A DNA stretch of 64,000 bases from Vespa crabro. Its lineage: Eukaryota > Arthropoda > Insecta > Hymenoptera > Vespidae. Position 1 is the first letter of the stretch; the number at the start of each line of letters is the position of its first letter. This document shows, one piece after another, positions 48,399 to 62,495 of the stretch. The notes under the pieces are model-generated. The model saw nothing but the letters and a program-made list of their open reading frames with translations. It had not been told where the DNA came from and searched no databases. The stretch spans positions 6,862,569 to 6,926,568 of the forward strand of contig NC_060964.1 in the NCBI RefSeq assembly GCF_910589235.1. The letters are read 5' to 3'. Both the position numbers and the translations under genes were made by a program.

Positions 48399-51293
48399 AT
48401 GGCACAATATTATAACTTTGTGACCAATGCCAGTGGTACATTAACACTTGAGGAAGTACAGAGAATTTGCTCTGTAGAAGGGCAACATGTTCAATTAGTT
48501 GAGGATGTAAATAATGGTGGTAATGGTTCACAACAATTTTTGGCTTATACTGGTGCCCAACAAAACAGTGAGCAAACAATATTTTGCCAGCAAACTATTA
48601 ACTTAGGGAGTCAAATCTCCACACCGCAATTGGAACAAGGGTAAACTTATGCGCATGCATTTCAAGTATTAATGTAGTAAAATGATATTCTTTTCATTGA
48701 TCTTAATACTTTGTAAGATGGGTATAGATCTAAATATTAAAATATTTTAATCTTAATTTATTCATACCATTGAATTAATAGAACAAAAAAACAAAAGAAT
48801 AATACTGGGGTTTAATTGATTACAATCAAATAATATTTCAGTTTAATAGCATGGTAATCAAAGAAAACATATGACGGTTTCTATATTTTATTTACAGTTA
48901 AAAAATTTAATACTATTTAAAAAAATATATCATTACATATTTATAATATTAAACTTATGTGGGATTATATAGTATTAATTTTAATTATATATTGTTTGTG
49001 TTTAGGAGAAGTGTTGTACTGTTACAGAATTTTTTTCAGAATATTTATTATGGTCTTTGATATAGTCTATTCTTATATTTGTACGCGTGTGCCTCAAAGA
49101 ATATATTAATATGTCATTTTAATTTAAACATTGTCTTCTGTGTCTTTATTATTAAAATAACAGTTTTAATTTAAGTAGTAATTGTCATAAATCCACATCA
49201 ATATTATTTTGGAAGACCTGAAATGTATAATTTTTATGAACTTGTAATTTTATGAAACTGTTGATGTTAGAAAATAGTATGTAATTAGAATCTATAAAAT
49301 TAAAAAATAGATCTCTCCTTCTCTTAGTGTGTCAGCCTTATATTTCTTTAGCTCCTTTAGTATATATAAGTCAATATAATATCATATAATGTACTGTAAT
49401 ATAAAAAAATAAATATATATCTTAAAGATTCTTTTTATGTTATATTTATGTCTTGTGTTTTGTAAAGTTTTATGTACTTGTATATCATTGTTATATCTAC
49501 ATTTTTATGACATTCATCTTTTGTATTTATTATAACTTACAGTTTTATGCTCTAAGTTATTTGATAATATTTCATAGTCTTAAATATATATACAAATATA
49601 TATTATTATGAAAAATTCAAAGATTGACACATGAGACAAAGCTGATATAAAATGTACAAAACTGATATGTTCATCTAATTCCTCATAGATCCAAATATAA
49701 AGTTAATATCTAATATTATTTATTTATTTTTTAGGCAAAACGTATTCATAATTAAAACAAATGAAACATCCCCATCTCAAAGTATATTAAAGCCTAATAC
49801 AGTTAAAGTACATACGGCACCAGAAAATATAGTAGGTGTTGTGGATAAGAGAGGTAAATATTATTGTTTTTAATATAAAAAGTACATATACGATTAGAAT
49901 TAATTTTCATATCAGTTTACTTATTTTTTTCTTTTATTAAATAAAATTTACGAAGTTTTTATAAATCAATTATAATTGAAATTTCTTTGAATTTATGTTA
50001 AAATAAAGATTTTTTCATTTTTGTTTTTTTTTTGTTTTTTTTTTGTTTTTATTATTATTATTATTATTATTATTAAAAATTAATATAGTAAATTAAATTT
50101 GTAGCTATTAAACCATCAGTGGAATGTAATAATGATAATCAACAGATACAATGGGTGAAAATGCAAGAAAATAGTATTAATGTAGATGCAGTTTCAAAAC
50201 AAAATACTCTTTTACCAGAAAAGAGTCAAACTGCTATTTTAAATAAGAGCCAGCCACAAAATAATATAACTATACCTGTAAGTGATCTTGTAGTTTTGCA
50301 TACATTAGTCATATGTTTGTAATTTTTAATTTTAATAATATGTCTTTTCAGTTAACTCTGCATGGAAATACTGAATCGCAGGTTTATACTCCTGAATCTG
50401 CAGAAAAGAAGTCAGTTAAACTATATCAAAATAAAAATCGATTTTCGACAAATAATATACAAACAGTTTCTCCATCCATTCCTTCTGATGGTTTAAACTT
50501 AACAGATACTGCATCAAATCGAATACAACAACGTTATTATGTACCAAACGTTAAAGTAACTTCTCCTTCATTCCATAATAAAACAGTTAATACAAGTGGA
50601 CAGAATGTAACTACAACACTTACGCGACAAGTTCGTACTTCTTTTATTCAAGTATCTCCAACACGACCTACAGTTCCTACTCAGATGTCTAAAAATCCAT
50701 TGAGATTACAACATCCAGAAATGGAACATTTAAGTCAAAGGATAAAACAAGCAAAATTACGACAGTTGCAAAATGACCAACGTTCGCAACAAAATATGAG
50801 AAAGAATCAAGTATCCAATATGTCACAAAAGCCTGTACAAAATATTGCAACTAATTCATTACAACATCAACAAGTAGCAAATGTAATACAACAAAAGCAA
50901 TTACAAAATATTACAACACAGTTTCAACAATTACAGAAACAATCGTCAGTTGGTACTATAGAACAAAAAAATCTACATCAGTTACAATCTCAACTTTCCT
51001 CACATTCGCACAATATGCAAACAAATTCGGATGTTGATTCTGATTGTATTTTACAAGAAAGAGGTATTCTAAAACAACAGTCTTCTCCATCTCAAACAGA
51101 TTCAGAAGGTGGTGCAAGTGAAAGCATTGCATATCTACAAAAAGTTATTGGCAATCCCTCAACTACTATAGTACAGCGTCAAATACAAGGCAATACTGCA
51201 AAAATGTTGGTAATCTTACCTAATGGTGAACAAAGATTAATCACATTTGATATATCTAATGATGATTGTACTGTGCAAGATCTTCTGGAACAG

Positions 51294-51379
<86 letters not shown>

Positions 51380-52261
51380 ATAATGATATTACAAAATAAT
51401 TATTTTATTAAAAAATTTTTTATTTCTTATGAAAAATGAATATTATTAGGCAAACATTACATTTGGTGGTGAGACTGCTGTATGCTTAGTCTTGGATTCT
51501 ACTTTGGGTATAAATTACATTGTAGAAGCAGGACCAGGTACAAGTGCCATACTGAATGAAATTCATGAGCACGACAGCAACACATCACAGGATAGCGCAT
51601 CTATCGGATCACGCAATACTTCTCGCTCTATTAGGTAATATTATTTTGGAATTTTAATGTTGTTTTTATTACAAAACCATAGAGTTATGTTTATTTTTAA
51701 TTATTTACATAGTTAATATATTTGATCATAGTGTAATATGAACAGATATAATAAATTAATGTGTTTTAGTTCACCTGATGAAAATAGCAATCCTATATGT
51801 CAGAATGAGGTAAGCAAAAATTACAATTTTATATGGAAACATTAAGATTTATTTTTTGATTAATAATAAAATTAATTTTATAAATTAATTCAAAATGTTT
51901 CTTATAAAAAATAACTAATTATAATTATTTGTGACATACTACGTTCTAAATGTATATTTATAAAAGTATTACATTTTGAATGTATGTCATTTGAGTATAT
52001 ATTTATTTTTTTGTTTGTTTTACTATTTCTTTATAATATACTATAATTTGAAGTCTCTTTTTTCTCCTCTTTTTTCTCCTTTTTTTTCTCCTCGTTTTTT
52101 TTCTTCTTCCCCTTGAAAATATATGAAGATTTAGAGGAATTGAACAGAGTAGAATATTTCATCATATTTAATAATATTAACACTTTGCGGTATCGGTAAT
52201 ACTTGCGATAATATTGATAATTTCAACAGATTGTAGAGAACATTTTAAATATTATATTTAA

Positions 52262-52301
<40 letters not shown>

Positions 52302-53399
52302 CCATTGGAATATATATTTAGTAATTAATTTTTTTTGCACTTTTTCTCAATTCAAGTATAGCATCCATATGTATATAGAATATGTATATAGCATCAATTT
52401 CTATTTCTAAACTGTGTCCAAATCATTTTGTTGAGAACTTGTTTAGCGTTGCTAATCGACGTTCCACATTTATGTTTTTAACATTAACAGATACGCACAA
52501 TCAAAAATGCATTTGTATATTGATAAAGTCTACGTTATCAAATCGCGATGATACAGTATCATCGATGGACCGTAAAGTGTTAGTATCTCATGTGCTAATT
52601 AACAGTGATTAATAGTGATAACATTATGTAATATGTATCAGATATAATGATTTTTCAGGTCTTTATTTTATATAAAAAGAATTAATTTATTCATGAAATA
52701 TTAATGACAAATGAATAATATACAATATTTATTAATATTTGCTATATATAATGTGTTCTATATTTCAAGGTTTGTTTATTAATTTTAAGGATAATCAATA
52801 TATATAAAAATTCTATTCTGGATATATATATTATCAATATTGTGTTATTTTACACTGTTAATAATCTGCAAAAAATAACTGTGTAATATGAAAAATAGTT
52901 ACCAGTTAAAATGATATAGAATTTAGATTTGGGCAATAATTTTTTATATTATAATACGATATTAATGTATATAAAAATAATAATTGGTAATGTCAATTTG
53001 ACACATACAACATTATTATATTAAATAAGTTATGGCAAAAGCTATAACACATTTTCTATGGAATTAGGAGGCTATATACATCGAGGGAAAGCTTGCACTG
53101 TGTCCAAACTGTGGTATTAGCTCATTAGACTTCAACCGATGTCAACGATGTTTGAAAAAATTACCAGAGGATGTGAAGACGATACCTATGACTGTGGGTA
53201 TACAAGAAAAGAAGGAGAACATGCTGTCTGTCAATGTAAGGATCATGACTGGAATGCTTGAAGACCAGTATAGTGCATTGTACTTAATATTAAAAAATTG
53301 TTATAAAATATAGTGATTGAGTGACAGATGAATGTCTAAAGAATTCATATTATTCAAATTGTACATGCTTATTTAGTATTACTAAATGAAGAAATTTTG

Positions 53400-53446
<47 letters not shown>

Positions 53447-54696
53447 CATAATTTTTAAGGTACTAAATTTATTAATATAATTTTAAATCTAGAAATTTTC
53501 CGTGCGTTGAAGTTTCAGGTGATATCTATAGCAGATTTCTTCTATGATCATTTTGTTATCTCACATTCCAGATTTTTTTTTAATTTTTTTTTATTTTTTT
53601 TTATTTTATTTTTTTTTTTTTTTTTTGTTATTTTTAATACAAGTATTTCTTTATGTGTCTTAAATATATTCTAATGTTATATTTTTACAGACGTTTTATA
53701 AGAAAAACAATGAACGAAATTCTTCAGCAAAATTGGAGAAATTAGAACGTGATGGATCTGCTTATAAACGTGGTAGAGGAAGAGGAAGAGGTTTTACATC
53801 AAGGACGAAACTTATTAACAAAGAACCAGGTATTTTTTAGAATCTGTATCGTACTTTAACAATATTAAAAATTAAAAATAAAATATATTGTCCATATATT
53901 AATTATCTTTTTTTTCCCCCTCAGAATGTTTAACTATATCATCAGATGAGGATGAAGAGGGGAAAACTAGAAAAGTAGATGGTGTTAACACTAGTGCAGT
54001 TTCAAGTAACGCAAGTAATAATTTTACCGAAGAAATGGAGACAATCCTTGATAAAGAACCAGTAATTACAAACAACTCTGTTTCTAGCACAAATATTGAT
54101 TTTTCACCAAGCAACGAAGAATGTACTGAAGGTAATAATATTTATGATTAATTTTTGTCATCAAGATATATATTTTTATAAGATATATTCCAGGATATAT
54201 TTACTGTACTATTACAATTGTTTTTTATAGGCGGAAGTATAAGATGTGAAGATCAGAATTTTACAGATAGTTCTATACAAAATATACATGCTGCTATTTT
54301 GTGTCGGACAGTCAGAATAGGATCATATAAATATATCCCACCAGAGAAAGTACTAATATCTCCAAGTGGCATAAGATTTGGAATACCTTTATTAGAAGAT
54401 GGTAAGGATTAAATAAATATATGGTATATATTCTCTTCATTGAAAAATTTATTATCATGTATTTATAATTTTATGTTTTTGTATTGTTTTATATTACAGA
54501 TACAAGTTTTGTTACATTGGACGTTAAAATACAAGATTTAGTAAAGGTTCTGGTACATTTTGGAAAATCTATGCCAGTTATTTTCTTTTATACAACTACA
54601 AGTACAGGTGCAATGATTCGCGAATTATTAGGAATGCAAGATCCAAAAGGGCCATATTATGATCCAGCTGGTAAAGGTAAGTAGTATTTAAATTTT

Positions 54697-54746
<50 letters not shown>

Positions 54747-57077
54747 AAAATATATATATATATATATTATTTTATAAAGATCTGATCTCTCCGTAAAATA
54801 TTTTTCTACTGTACAGATCATACACATAGACGGATTACTTTACTGCCGGAAAAGATATCGGACGAATCAAAAGTTGCATTGAAAAATATATTCATGGTAA
54901 AAAAAGGCTTGTTCGAAGAATTAAATCCAAAAGAAGCAAATGATATTTTAGTGCGAGCATCACCAAAAGATGTATGTGATATTCTTCAATATAATTAAGT
55001 GATATATTATTATGTACATATAATTAAATAAAATAAGTCATATTTTATTATATATAATTATACAAAATTTATATTTCTCTGTTTAATATTTATTTCATTT
55101 TTTTCCTTACAGAATTCATTAGTTCAAGGTCTTACTAGAAGGTATAGTCAAACATCACTTTCAAGTGTATCTACTGTAAACGGTGGAATACAAACGTAAG
55201 AAACTATTTGATTTTAACAAAATTAGCATACATATATACTACTATGTATGTTTTTTCATACTTCATATTTATATATTTCTAATCTATTTTACTTTACAGA
55301 ATAACAGTATATCCACCACCTCCTGCAAAAGGTGGTATAGCCATAAATACTGAGGATTACTTATGTCTTGGGGAGGATCAGTTTTTAAATGATGTTATTA
55401 TTGATTTTTACTTGAAGTATTTAACATTGGAAGTGTTATCAGAAACAGATCAACATAGAACACATGTATTTAGTTCGTACTTTTATAAACGCTTAACAAG
55501 TCCTCATGCTCAAGCTGGTGAAAGTGCAATTCCTCTTTCTGCAGCTGCTAAAAGACATGCAAGAGTGCAGAAATGGACTAAAAATGTTAATATATTTGAA
55601 AAGGATTTTATAGTGATTCCTATCAATGAACAGTAAGTTTTCATATATTAAATGTTTATATACTTTACGTATATTATTAACATTAATAATGTATAATGTT
55701 TTTATATTTATAGTGCTCATTGGTTTTTGGCGATTATTTGTTTCCCTGGTTTAGTGGGGAAAGTTTCTATAAATCCTAAGACTACTAAAGAAGAAGATGT
55801 TCATAAAACGGTTCAGAAGAGTAAAAAAATGAAGGATCTTAAAATTCAAGCTGTGACAATTGGAACTACTACGATAACTCCAGTAACAACTACGATAACA
55901 ATAGATCAAGGAGACGATGGCTCGGAAAGAGATGAAGCAGAAGGTGACGATGAAGAAATGGAAATGGATAGTGATGATGAAGTAAGAAATAATCATTTTC
56001 TTTTAATTAGACAGTATGTAGAAGTACATGTTAATATATATAAATACATATATATATATATATATTTTTTTTTTATCTTTAGGACGAAACTGAAGAACAG
56101 GAGAACAATAAAAGCCAAGAAACAGATCATGCTATACAAAATATAAATTCTGTAAAAGTGTAAGTATAACAGTTGAAACAACACGATCGTATATTTTCAA
56201 CTAAAAAAAAATTATGAGATAATTACGAAAAAAATGATATTGAGAATATTTATATTTCTTTTTTAGTCCCTGCATATTGATATTTGATTCTCTTGCGGGT
56301 GCTAGTAGATGTCGTGTTGTTGCTACATTAAGAGATTATTTAAGTTGCGAACATGTTGCTAAAATGGGAATTGAAAAGACATTTTCAAAAGATACTATTA
56401 AGGGAGCATCTCCGAAAGTTCCTCAACAATCAAATTTTACTGATTGCGGCCTATATGTATTACAATACGTGGAGAGCTTCTTTAAGGTATATACTTATAG
56501 TTTATTTTAAGTATGTACCTATATTATTTTAAGGTATATACTTATATATATATATTAATTATCAAAGATTTTATTAAATTAAAAATTTTAAATCTAGGAT
56601 CCTATTAAAGATTATACATTACCGATAAAAACATTAAAAAATTGGTTTGAAGAAATAATTGTTACAAGAAAACGCGAGGAAATATCAAAGTTATTAACTA
56701 AATTAATGAACGCTACGAAAGGTGATAAAAATATTACATTGCCTGTTGTTATCTTTCCTACGCACGATGGAAAGTTGAAACCAAAAGCTGAAAATCATGT
56801 TGAAATAAAACCGGTGAAGACAGATTTAGAAGTAAAAAAAAAGCCTATATCAGAGACAGAAACAACGCCCCGCGCGGCTAATAACACGGTACCAGCTCAA
56901 GCAGAAAACGCAGAATCAAGTAACGAGGTAGTAAATAAAACTACCTATCAGATCATTCCTTTTTCACCATGTACAAGTTCTTCTAGCTCGACTGATACTA
57001 CCAATTCGACGGAAATGTTAATTGATTCAAAAATTCACACGAGGTATCCAATAAAATGTTTTAAATTATTGGAATTA

Positions 57078-57135
<58 letters not shown>

Positions 57136-57306
57136 TATAATATTATAATTATCATTTACACTTAACGCACGATGTTATTTTATTATAGATCGCCGAGTGA
57201 GATAATATCCTATTTAAAATCCAAACGGATTCCTAGGTTAATGCTAAGAACAGACGCTCAAGATGATTCTCAGGCCGCTAAAAAGCATAAAGGAGAGTTC
57301 TTTTGA
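48399..57306 (+). CDS. SENP7: SENP6/7-type SUMO-specific protease (Ulp1 C48 family)
   Basis: Cysteine protease that trims poly-SUMO chains; the fly relative is veloren, and vertebrates have SENP6 and SENP7. 19 exons from 48399-48640 to 57189-57306, total 1420 residues. Catalytic triad: His in HAHWFLAI (about 1047), Asp in ILIFDSL (about 1167), Gln and Cys in PQQSNFTDCG (Cys about 1220). A long acidic insertion between His and Asp (DDEEMEMDSDDE) is typical of SENP6/7. Upstream: LCLGEDQFLNDVIIDFYLKY starts the catalytic core. The N-terminal half is Gln/Asn-rich, has a C2C2 zinc-ribbon-like segment (CPNC...CQRC, residues 579-595), an RG-rich stretch RGRGRGRGF and a SIM-like CLTISSDEDEE. One intron (51294 on) starts with a TTA array directly at the donor. 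SENP6 versus SENP7 naming cannot be decided. Confidence 0.92.
51294..51380. repeat. (TTA)n array starting at a splice donor
   Basis: About 28 units directly follow CAG|G of SENP exon 4; the donor GTATTA is part of the array. Confidence 0.9.
52266..52300. repeat. Poly-T tract in SENP intron
   Basis: Uninterrupted T run of about 35 bases in the 1.26-kb intron 51810-53067; a 76-codon frame at 52382 in the same intron has no coding support. Confidence 0.85.
57081..57131. repeat. (AT)n array in last SENP intron
   Basis: Dinucleotide run of about 50 bases; similar arrays lie in other introns at 53405-53445 and 54704-54742. Confidence 0.9.
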
Positions 57307-57314
57307 ACCTTGTA

Positions 57315-57320
57315 AATAAA
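57315..57320 (+). terminator. Polyadenylation signal AATAAA of the SENP gene
   Basis: AATAAA nine bases after the stop codon, with a second at 57436-57441; which one is used is not known. Confidence 0.45.
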
Positions 57321-59081
57321 TGTTACTTTCTTTTTTATAACGATAAAAATACTTTAGTCTCTACATTCATAAAAAAAAAACACATGAAATCATTTACCTA
57401 TGTAACAAAGTATGTAGTTAATAATTCGTAAGATGAATAAAACCATTAAGTCCAAACCTAAAAAGAAAAATCAAATTAATACAATTATTATTACATATAT
57501 ATATATATATAAAATTATTTAATATATAATATTTAATATATGATATTAAATAATTTTTTTCAATATAATTTACCGATTAAATTATTTATTTTCATTTATA
57601 CTTCTCTTTCGTCGATGTTTGATATTGTCTATTTGACATTTTTTATTTTTTAAATTCAATATACATATATCCGATTAAAACTATATAACGAATAAGAATG
57701 AAAATATTCAAGATGATTTTTAGGAATAAAACTGTGGAAAGATGGTCTAGATATATATTAAAGTGATAGTATCTCAATATGCTAGGGTCGCATTAATACT
57801 TTTAATGGGAAATGATAGCTATTATCTTATGCTAAAGCAATAAAAATAATTAATTTTTAGGAGATTTATTAAATAATTATCTTAAAATATTATTAAACGT
57901 TGACGATATTATGTTTATATTTAAAAGCATAAAACGTATGTTTAAAATAATATACAATAAATTCCAATCTATCAGGTTTTTTTTTTCTAAAAACTCTATA
58001 TTATTAACATTTGGATCGCGATATCATTAGAAACAAATATATCGGTTAAAAAGATTGTGAAACATTGTGCTACACTGTTCTATGATTAAATAATTCGGGT
58101 AAATTCGGATAACTAGAAAATATTTAAGGTCACTACTTGCTCGCTTTAAATAGCTTGTTCAAGTTAAATCTTATTCTGTGCGGTGTGCGCACATCGAGAA
58201 GGATTATTAAATGATAAAATATGAGTGTTGCTTGAAAAAAAATAATTAAATCGTAATCAATGTAATGAAGTGTTGACCTTTTTCCCTGGTCTATCATATA
58301 TTGTGACATATTGTGATACTTATTGGTGATTATTATCGTGTGAGTTAAGCTGATCGTCGTCTCATTTGAAAAATAGATACAGAGAAACTTGAAACCATTA
58401 TTCGAAGCTAAATAACATACATTGCATAATATAATAATGTCCTCGACGTTGTATGTATTCTAGAATATAAAAGAATTATTTTTAGAAGACATTGAAAAAA
58501 TGAAAATTAGATGAAAAAGATATTTAAATTATTACATCTCGATGTGTGTTATATTTAATTTTTATCCGAGTTCTTCATTGTAACACTATCATCTGTAATA
58601 GTCGGACGTGTATTTAAACAGAAGAGGGAACTCGTACGATATTGTTCCTTTGAAAAAGTATGTAAACTTTTTTTATATTTTTTTTTTTTTTTTTTTACAT
58701 TAACACGTTGAATGCGATGTAATAATCATCGATGATCGGCATTGAATTTTTGCTTATTTATATTGCAGTAGTAAGATTAAAAATTATTACTTTTTAATAA
58801 TAATAATAAATTTTAATGTAAAGAAAAAAAATATTTATATATATATATATATGTATTAATTTATGGAAAATTACATAGCTTGTCAATGTGTTAATAATTG
58901 CATATCATTTACATATCCTATCTTATAATTAATAGTTTCTAATTATTAATTATATTTGCAGATCTTGATTTCCTCTTACTTATTTATTTTTACTTTTTTT
59001 GTTTCGTTTTTTCTTTTGTTTGTTTTTCTTTTTTTATTATTTTTTTATTTTTTATTTTTTATTTTGTAATAATCCATTATC
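57321..59081. other. Intergenic/upstream region of the aquaporin gene
   Basis: AT-rich, with a slightly more complex part at about 58120-58440 that may hold the promoter (tgtgcggtgtgcgcacatcg near 58177). No gene seen. Confidence 0.4.
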
Positions 59082-60511
59082 ATGGTTGAAAATATCGTCG
59101 CTTTAGCTGTATCCACGTGTTACATTATATTGACGAGTTTAATCGCATATTGGATGAGAAGATATGTCAATTATTACATAAAGGAACCTTTGATACAATC
59201 ATTGTTTCTCGAGGGAATAGCAACAGCTGAATTATGCGGTGCCTGTTTTGAATTGATTATAAGTAAGAAACCTATTTTTTTTAATTAAAAAAAAAAAAAT
59301 AAAATAACAAAAAAAAAATAAATAAATAAATAAAAAGAGTCTTTTTTTCTAAATTAAATTTTAATTTAAAGAAATAATATGCGCGCGCGCTCGCGTACAC
59401 ATAATAAAAATAGATTCTCGTTATAGTTGCAGATAATTGGGGAGTATCCATGTATGCGATATATTTATTTGTTTTAACGATTTGGTGGAGTTTAAATTGG
59501 GGCGATGCCAGTGCCTGTCCTTATACGCATATCGAAGAAGCAGTCGAAGGAAATAAATCTTTACGCACAGCCTTTCTCTTGATATGGGCAGAACTTATTG
59601 GTGGTCTCGTTGTATTTAGATATATACAATTGTTATGGGCATTAGAGATCGTACCTACTCATAAAAATAAAGCTTTTGAAGATTGTACCACGGATTTGCA
59701 GGTATAAACCAAAAGAAAAAAAAAAAAATTGAAGAACATTTGTATAATTTAAAATAATTATTATATTAAAAATATATATATATAGGAAACACAGTGAAAA
59801 AATAATAATATATAATAATATTATATCATGTATTATTATTATTATTATTATTATACTATTATTATATTATTTTATATTATTATATTATTTTTCATATATA
59901 TTTTTATCTCAGCTATTAAACGTTTATAATACTTTGCTATACGAATTCAATTTACAAAGAATATGCAGAGCATGCATACGCGTATGTATTACAAAGTATG
60001 CATTACGCGTACGATAGAAAGTAGAATCATATCGTGTGACAATCTTTTAATTATTCTTCTCATGTATTAAAGGTGCCTGTTATATTCGGTGCATTTATAG
60101 AATGCATAGCAACGTGTATATGCAGAATAGTATCTCGTGGATTAAGCAACCTGAATTCAATCTTCGGTATCATTATTGATTCTTTCATTGGAACTTCTTT
60201 AGTAGTCGCAGGTTCGAACGTGTATATTTTCTCTTTAATATTTTTAATTTGTTAATTTATAGATATATATCTATATTAATATAAATAATATAAATTTTCT
60301 TTTTCTATTTATAGCATTCAATTATTCCGGCGGTTACTTCAATCCTGCTTTGGCTACATCATTGAAATATGGTTGTTTAGGAACTTCTTTTATGGAACAT
60401 GTAATCGTTTATTGGGTAGGAGCTTGTGCAGGTTCTATCGCCTCTGTGAGAATATATAATATGCCTTTTATCCAAAATTTTATAAATCGAGGAAAGGAGA
60501 AAGCTTCTTAA
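59082..60511 (+). CDS. AQP11/AQP12-like unorthodox aquaporin
   Basis: Membrane channel of the super-aquaporin branch, usually in intracellular membranes. Exons 59082-59262, 59427-59701, 60073-60211, 60315-60511; 263 residues, six predicted membrane segments. The first NPA box is replaced by CPY (SACPYTHIEE), as known for insect AQP12-like proteins; the second is NPA in GGYFNPALATSLKYGC, with the subfamily's marker Cys at the ninth residue after NPA. The acceptor of exon 2 can be read as tatag at 59426 or ttgcag at 59432, changing the protein by two residues near ELII. Lys-rich short C-terminus. Convergent with norpA. Confidence 0.9.
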
Positions 60512-61477
60512 GAAAAATATTCTCAAAGGATTTATCGAGCATCGTTTCCTTTCTTCTATTTTTTTTTTCTTTTTTTTTTAATTCTTAATTTTTAATTTTG
60601 TGTTCATTCGCGTTGAATATTACCTCAACATTAATATTTCTCAACTTTTTCCCTGTATAACGTTAAAGATTAGAAGGATTGAAAAAGTTAAGACAAGCGA
60701 ACATAAAAAGAAAAAACGCACAGATTTTATTATTAAAAACGTATCTAATATATAATGTAATAATAATTAATTTCGAGTGTACAAATTAAATTTCACAAAT
60801 CTTCAATTTCACAAATCCATGCAGTTCGAATTTATCGAATGATGGAAAAAATAAAAATTCGATTTTGTAAATATATTGTGAATATAGTAAGTAAGATATA
60901 CCCCAAGTAACATATACCCCGAACAGCTAGACACAAAATATTTTTTTTTTAAGCAAAGAGGTCAACAGGAAGGAATATAAACGCAACAATCTTTGACTTA
61001 TATATATATATATATATGTATATATAATATTGTCCAATTAGAATGCGATTTATTACGTAATACAATATGACTTTTATTTATAATAAAAATCAATATATTA
61101 TTTATTAATAATAAATTGAAATCGAACTATATATCGACATAAGTTTACTGTAAATATATACATAGACACACATACACATCTATATATATATGTATATGCA
61201 TTATAAAAAAATATCATGTTTTTATCAGAGCATCAATTTCATCATCGAACTCCGAAGAGAGAAAGTTACTAATAAACTATTGTTAAATAAATAATTTATC
61301 GCATTAGAAATTGTGTTTTTTTTTTCTGTGTAAAAGAGTATCAAAACAAAAAAAAAAAAGAAAAAAGAAAAAACAACAGAAAAATAGATCTATATAAATC
61401 ACATAATATAATAAATTAAGTACGATTACAATGTAAATACAACAATTATATAATATCTTTTGATATAGACAAAGGAT
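60512..61477. other. Convergent 3' intergenic region
   Basis: AT-rich spacer between the aquaporin stop and the norpA stop; contains only short AT arrays and homopolymer runs. Confidence 0.55.
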
Positions 61478-62459
61478 TTATACATAAAATTCAGTTTTTG
61501 ACGATAAATCGTATTGGATGGCTTCGTTTTTATACATTTCGATCGTCTGAAACATAAATACATATATATATATATATTTGTTTAATAATCTTACGTTAAA
61601 AATCAACATATACTTACCTTATCATACATGTATTTAATTATAATATATTGTTATTTGATTATAATATAATTTTTAGTTTAGCTAGAAATAGGTAGTATCC
61701 GGGGAAGGGGGATGAAGGGAAAGAAGGGAAAGGGGGATTCTTAGAGTTTCTCCAGAGTTCAATCGACCATGAGAAATATGTATTTATAGAAATAAAATTT
61801 CACATATATACATACACAGATAAACACTTACCGCATCAATATCTTTATCCAAATTGGCGACTTGTTTTTCGTGCGAAACTTTGAGTTTTTCCTTTTCGCG
61901 TCCTTGCTTTATTTGTACAGTTTTTCTTTCTTGCATGAATTTTTTCGTATTCTGTTCCTTTTTCTCTCGGAGCCTTCGATCCTTATCGCCTTTTGTTTTC
62001 AAGGCCTTATCATTCATCACCTCTTTTGCCGTTTCTACGGATACTTTAGCCTGATTTGCATTCATGTCCTTGATATCTCTGTGATCGTAAACAAATATAT
62101 AAAAATAATTATTCCAATGGGAATAGAAATCGCGTGCTCTTTTAAATCAGAATGAGGAAGAGAAAAGAAAAAAAGAAAAACATAAAAAAGGACTTGTAAT
62201 TATAAATTTCTATTAAATTACTTGTCGTGTTTCGCTTGCAGCTGTTTAACTTGCGACGCTTGAACCACCTCAATAAGCTTTTTGAATTCGTCCCGACCTA
62301 CTTCCGTTTGGGTTCTCAACATTTCCCATTCCTCCTTTCTATGCTTTTCTACCATTGCCGACCATTGTGCTGTTTGTTCACTTATTACTTTTTTCACATT
62401 TGCATCTTGGATCAATGCATTTTTACTAAGACAATGATTAATAAAATTATATCCATTTT

Positions 62460-62495
<36 letters not shown>

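Noticed and set aside
48286..48579. 97-codon minus-strand frame
   Set aside because: Antisense of SENP exon 1.
52382..52612. 76-codon frame inside a SENP intron
   Set aside because: No homology recognised, and the flanking exons splice cleanly in phase without it.
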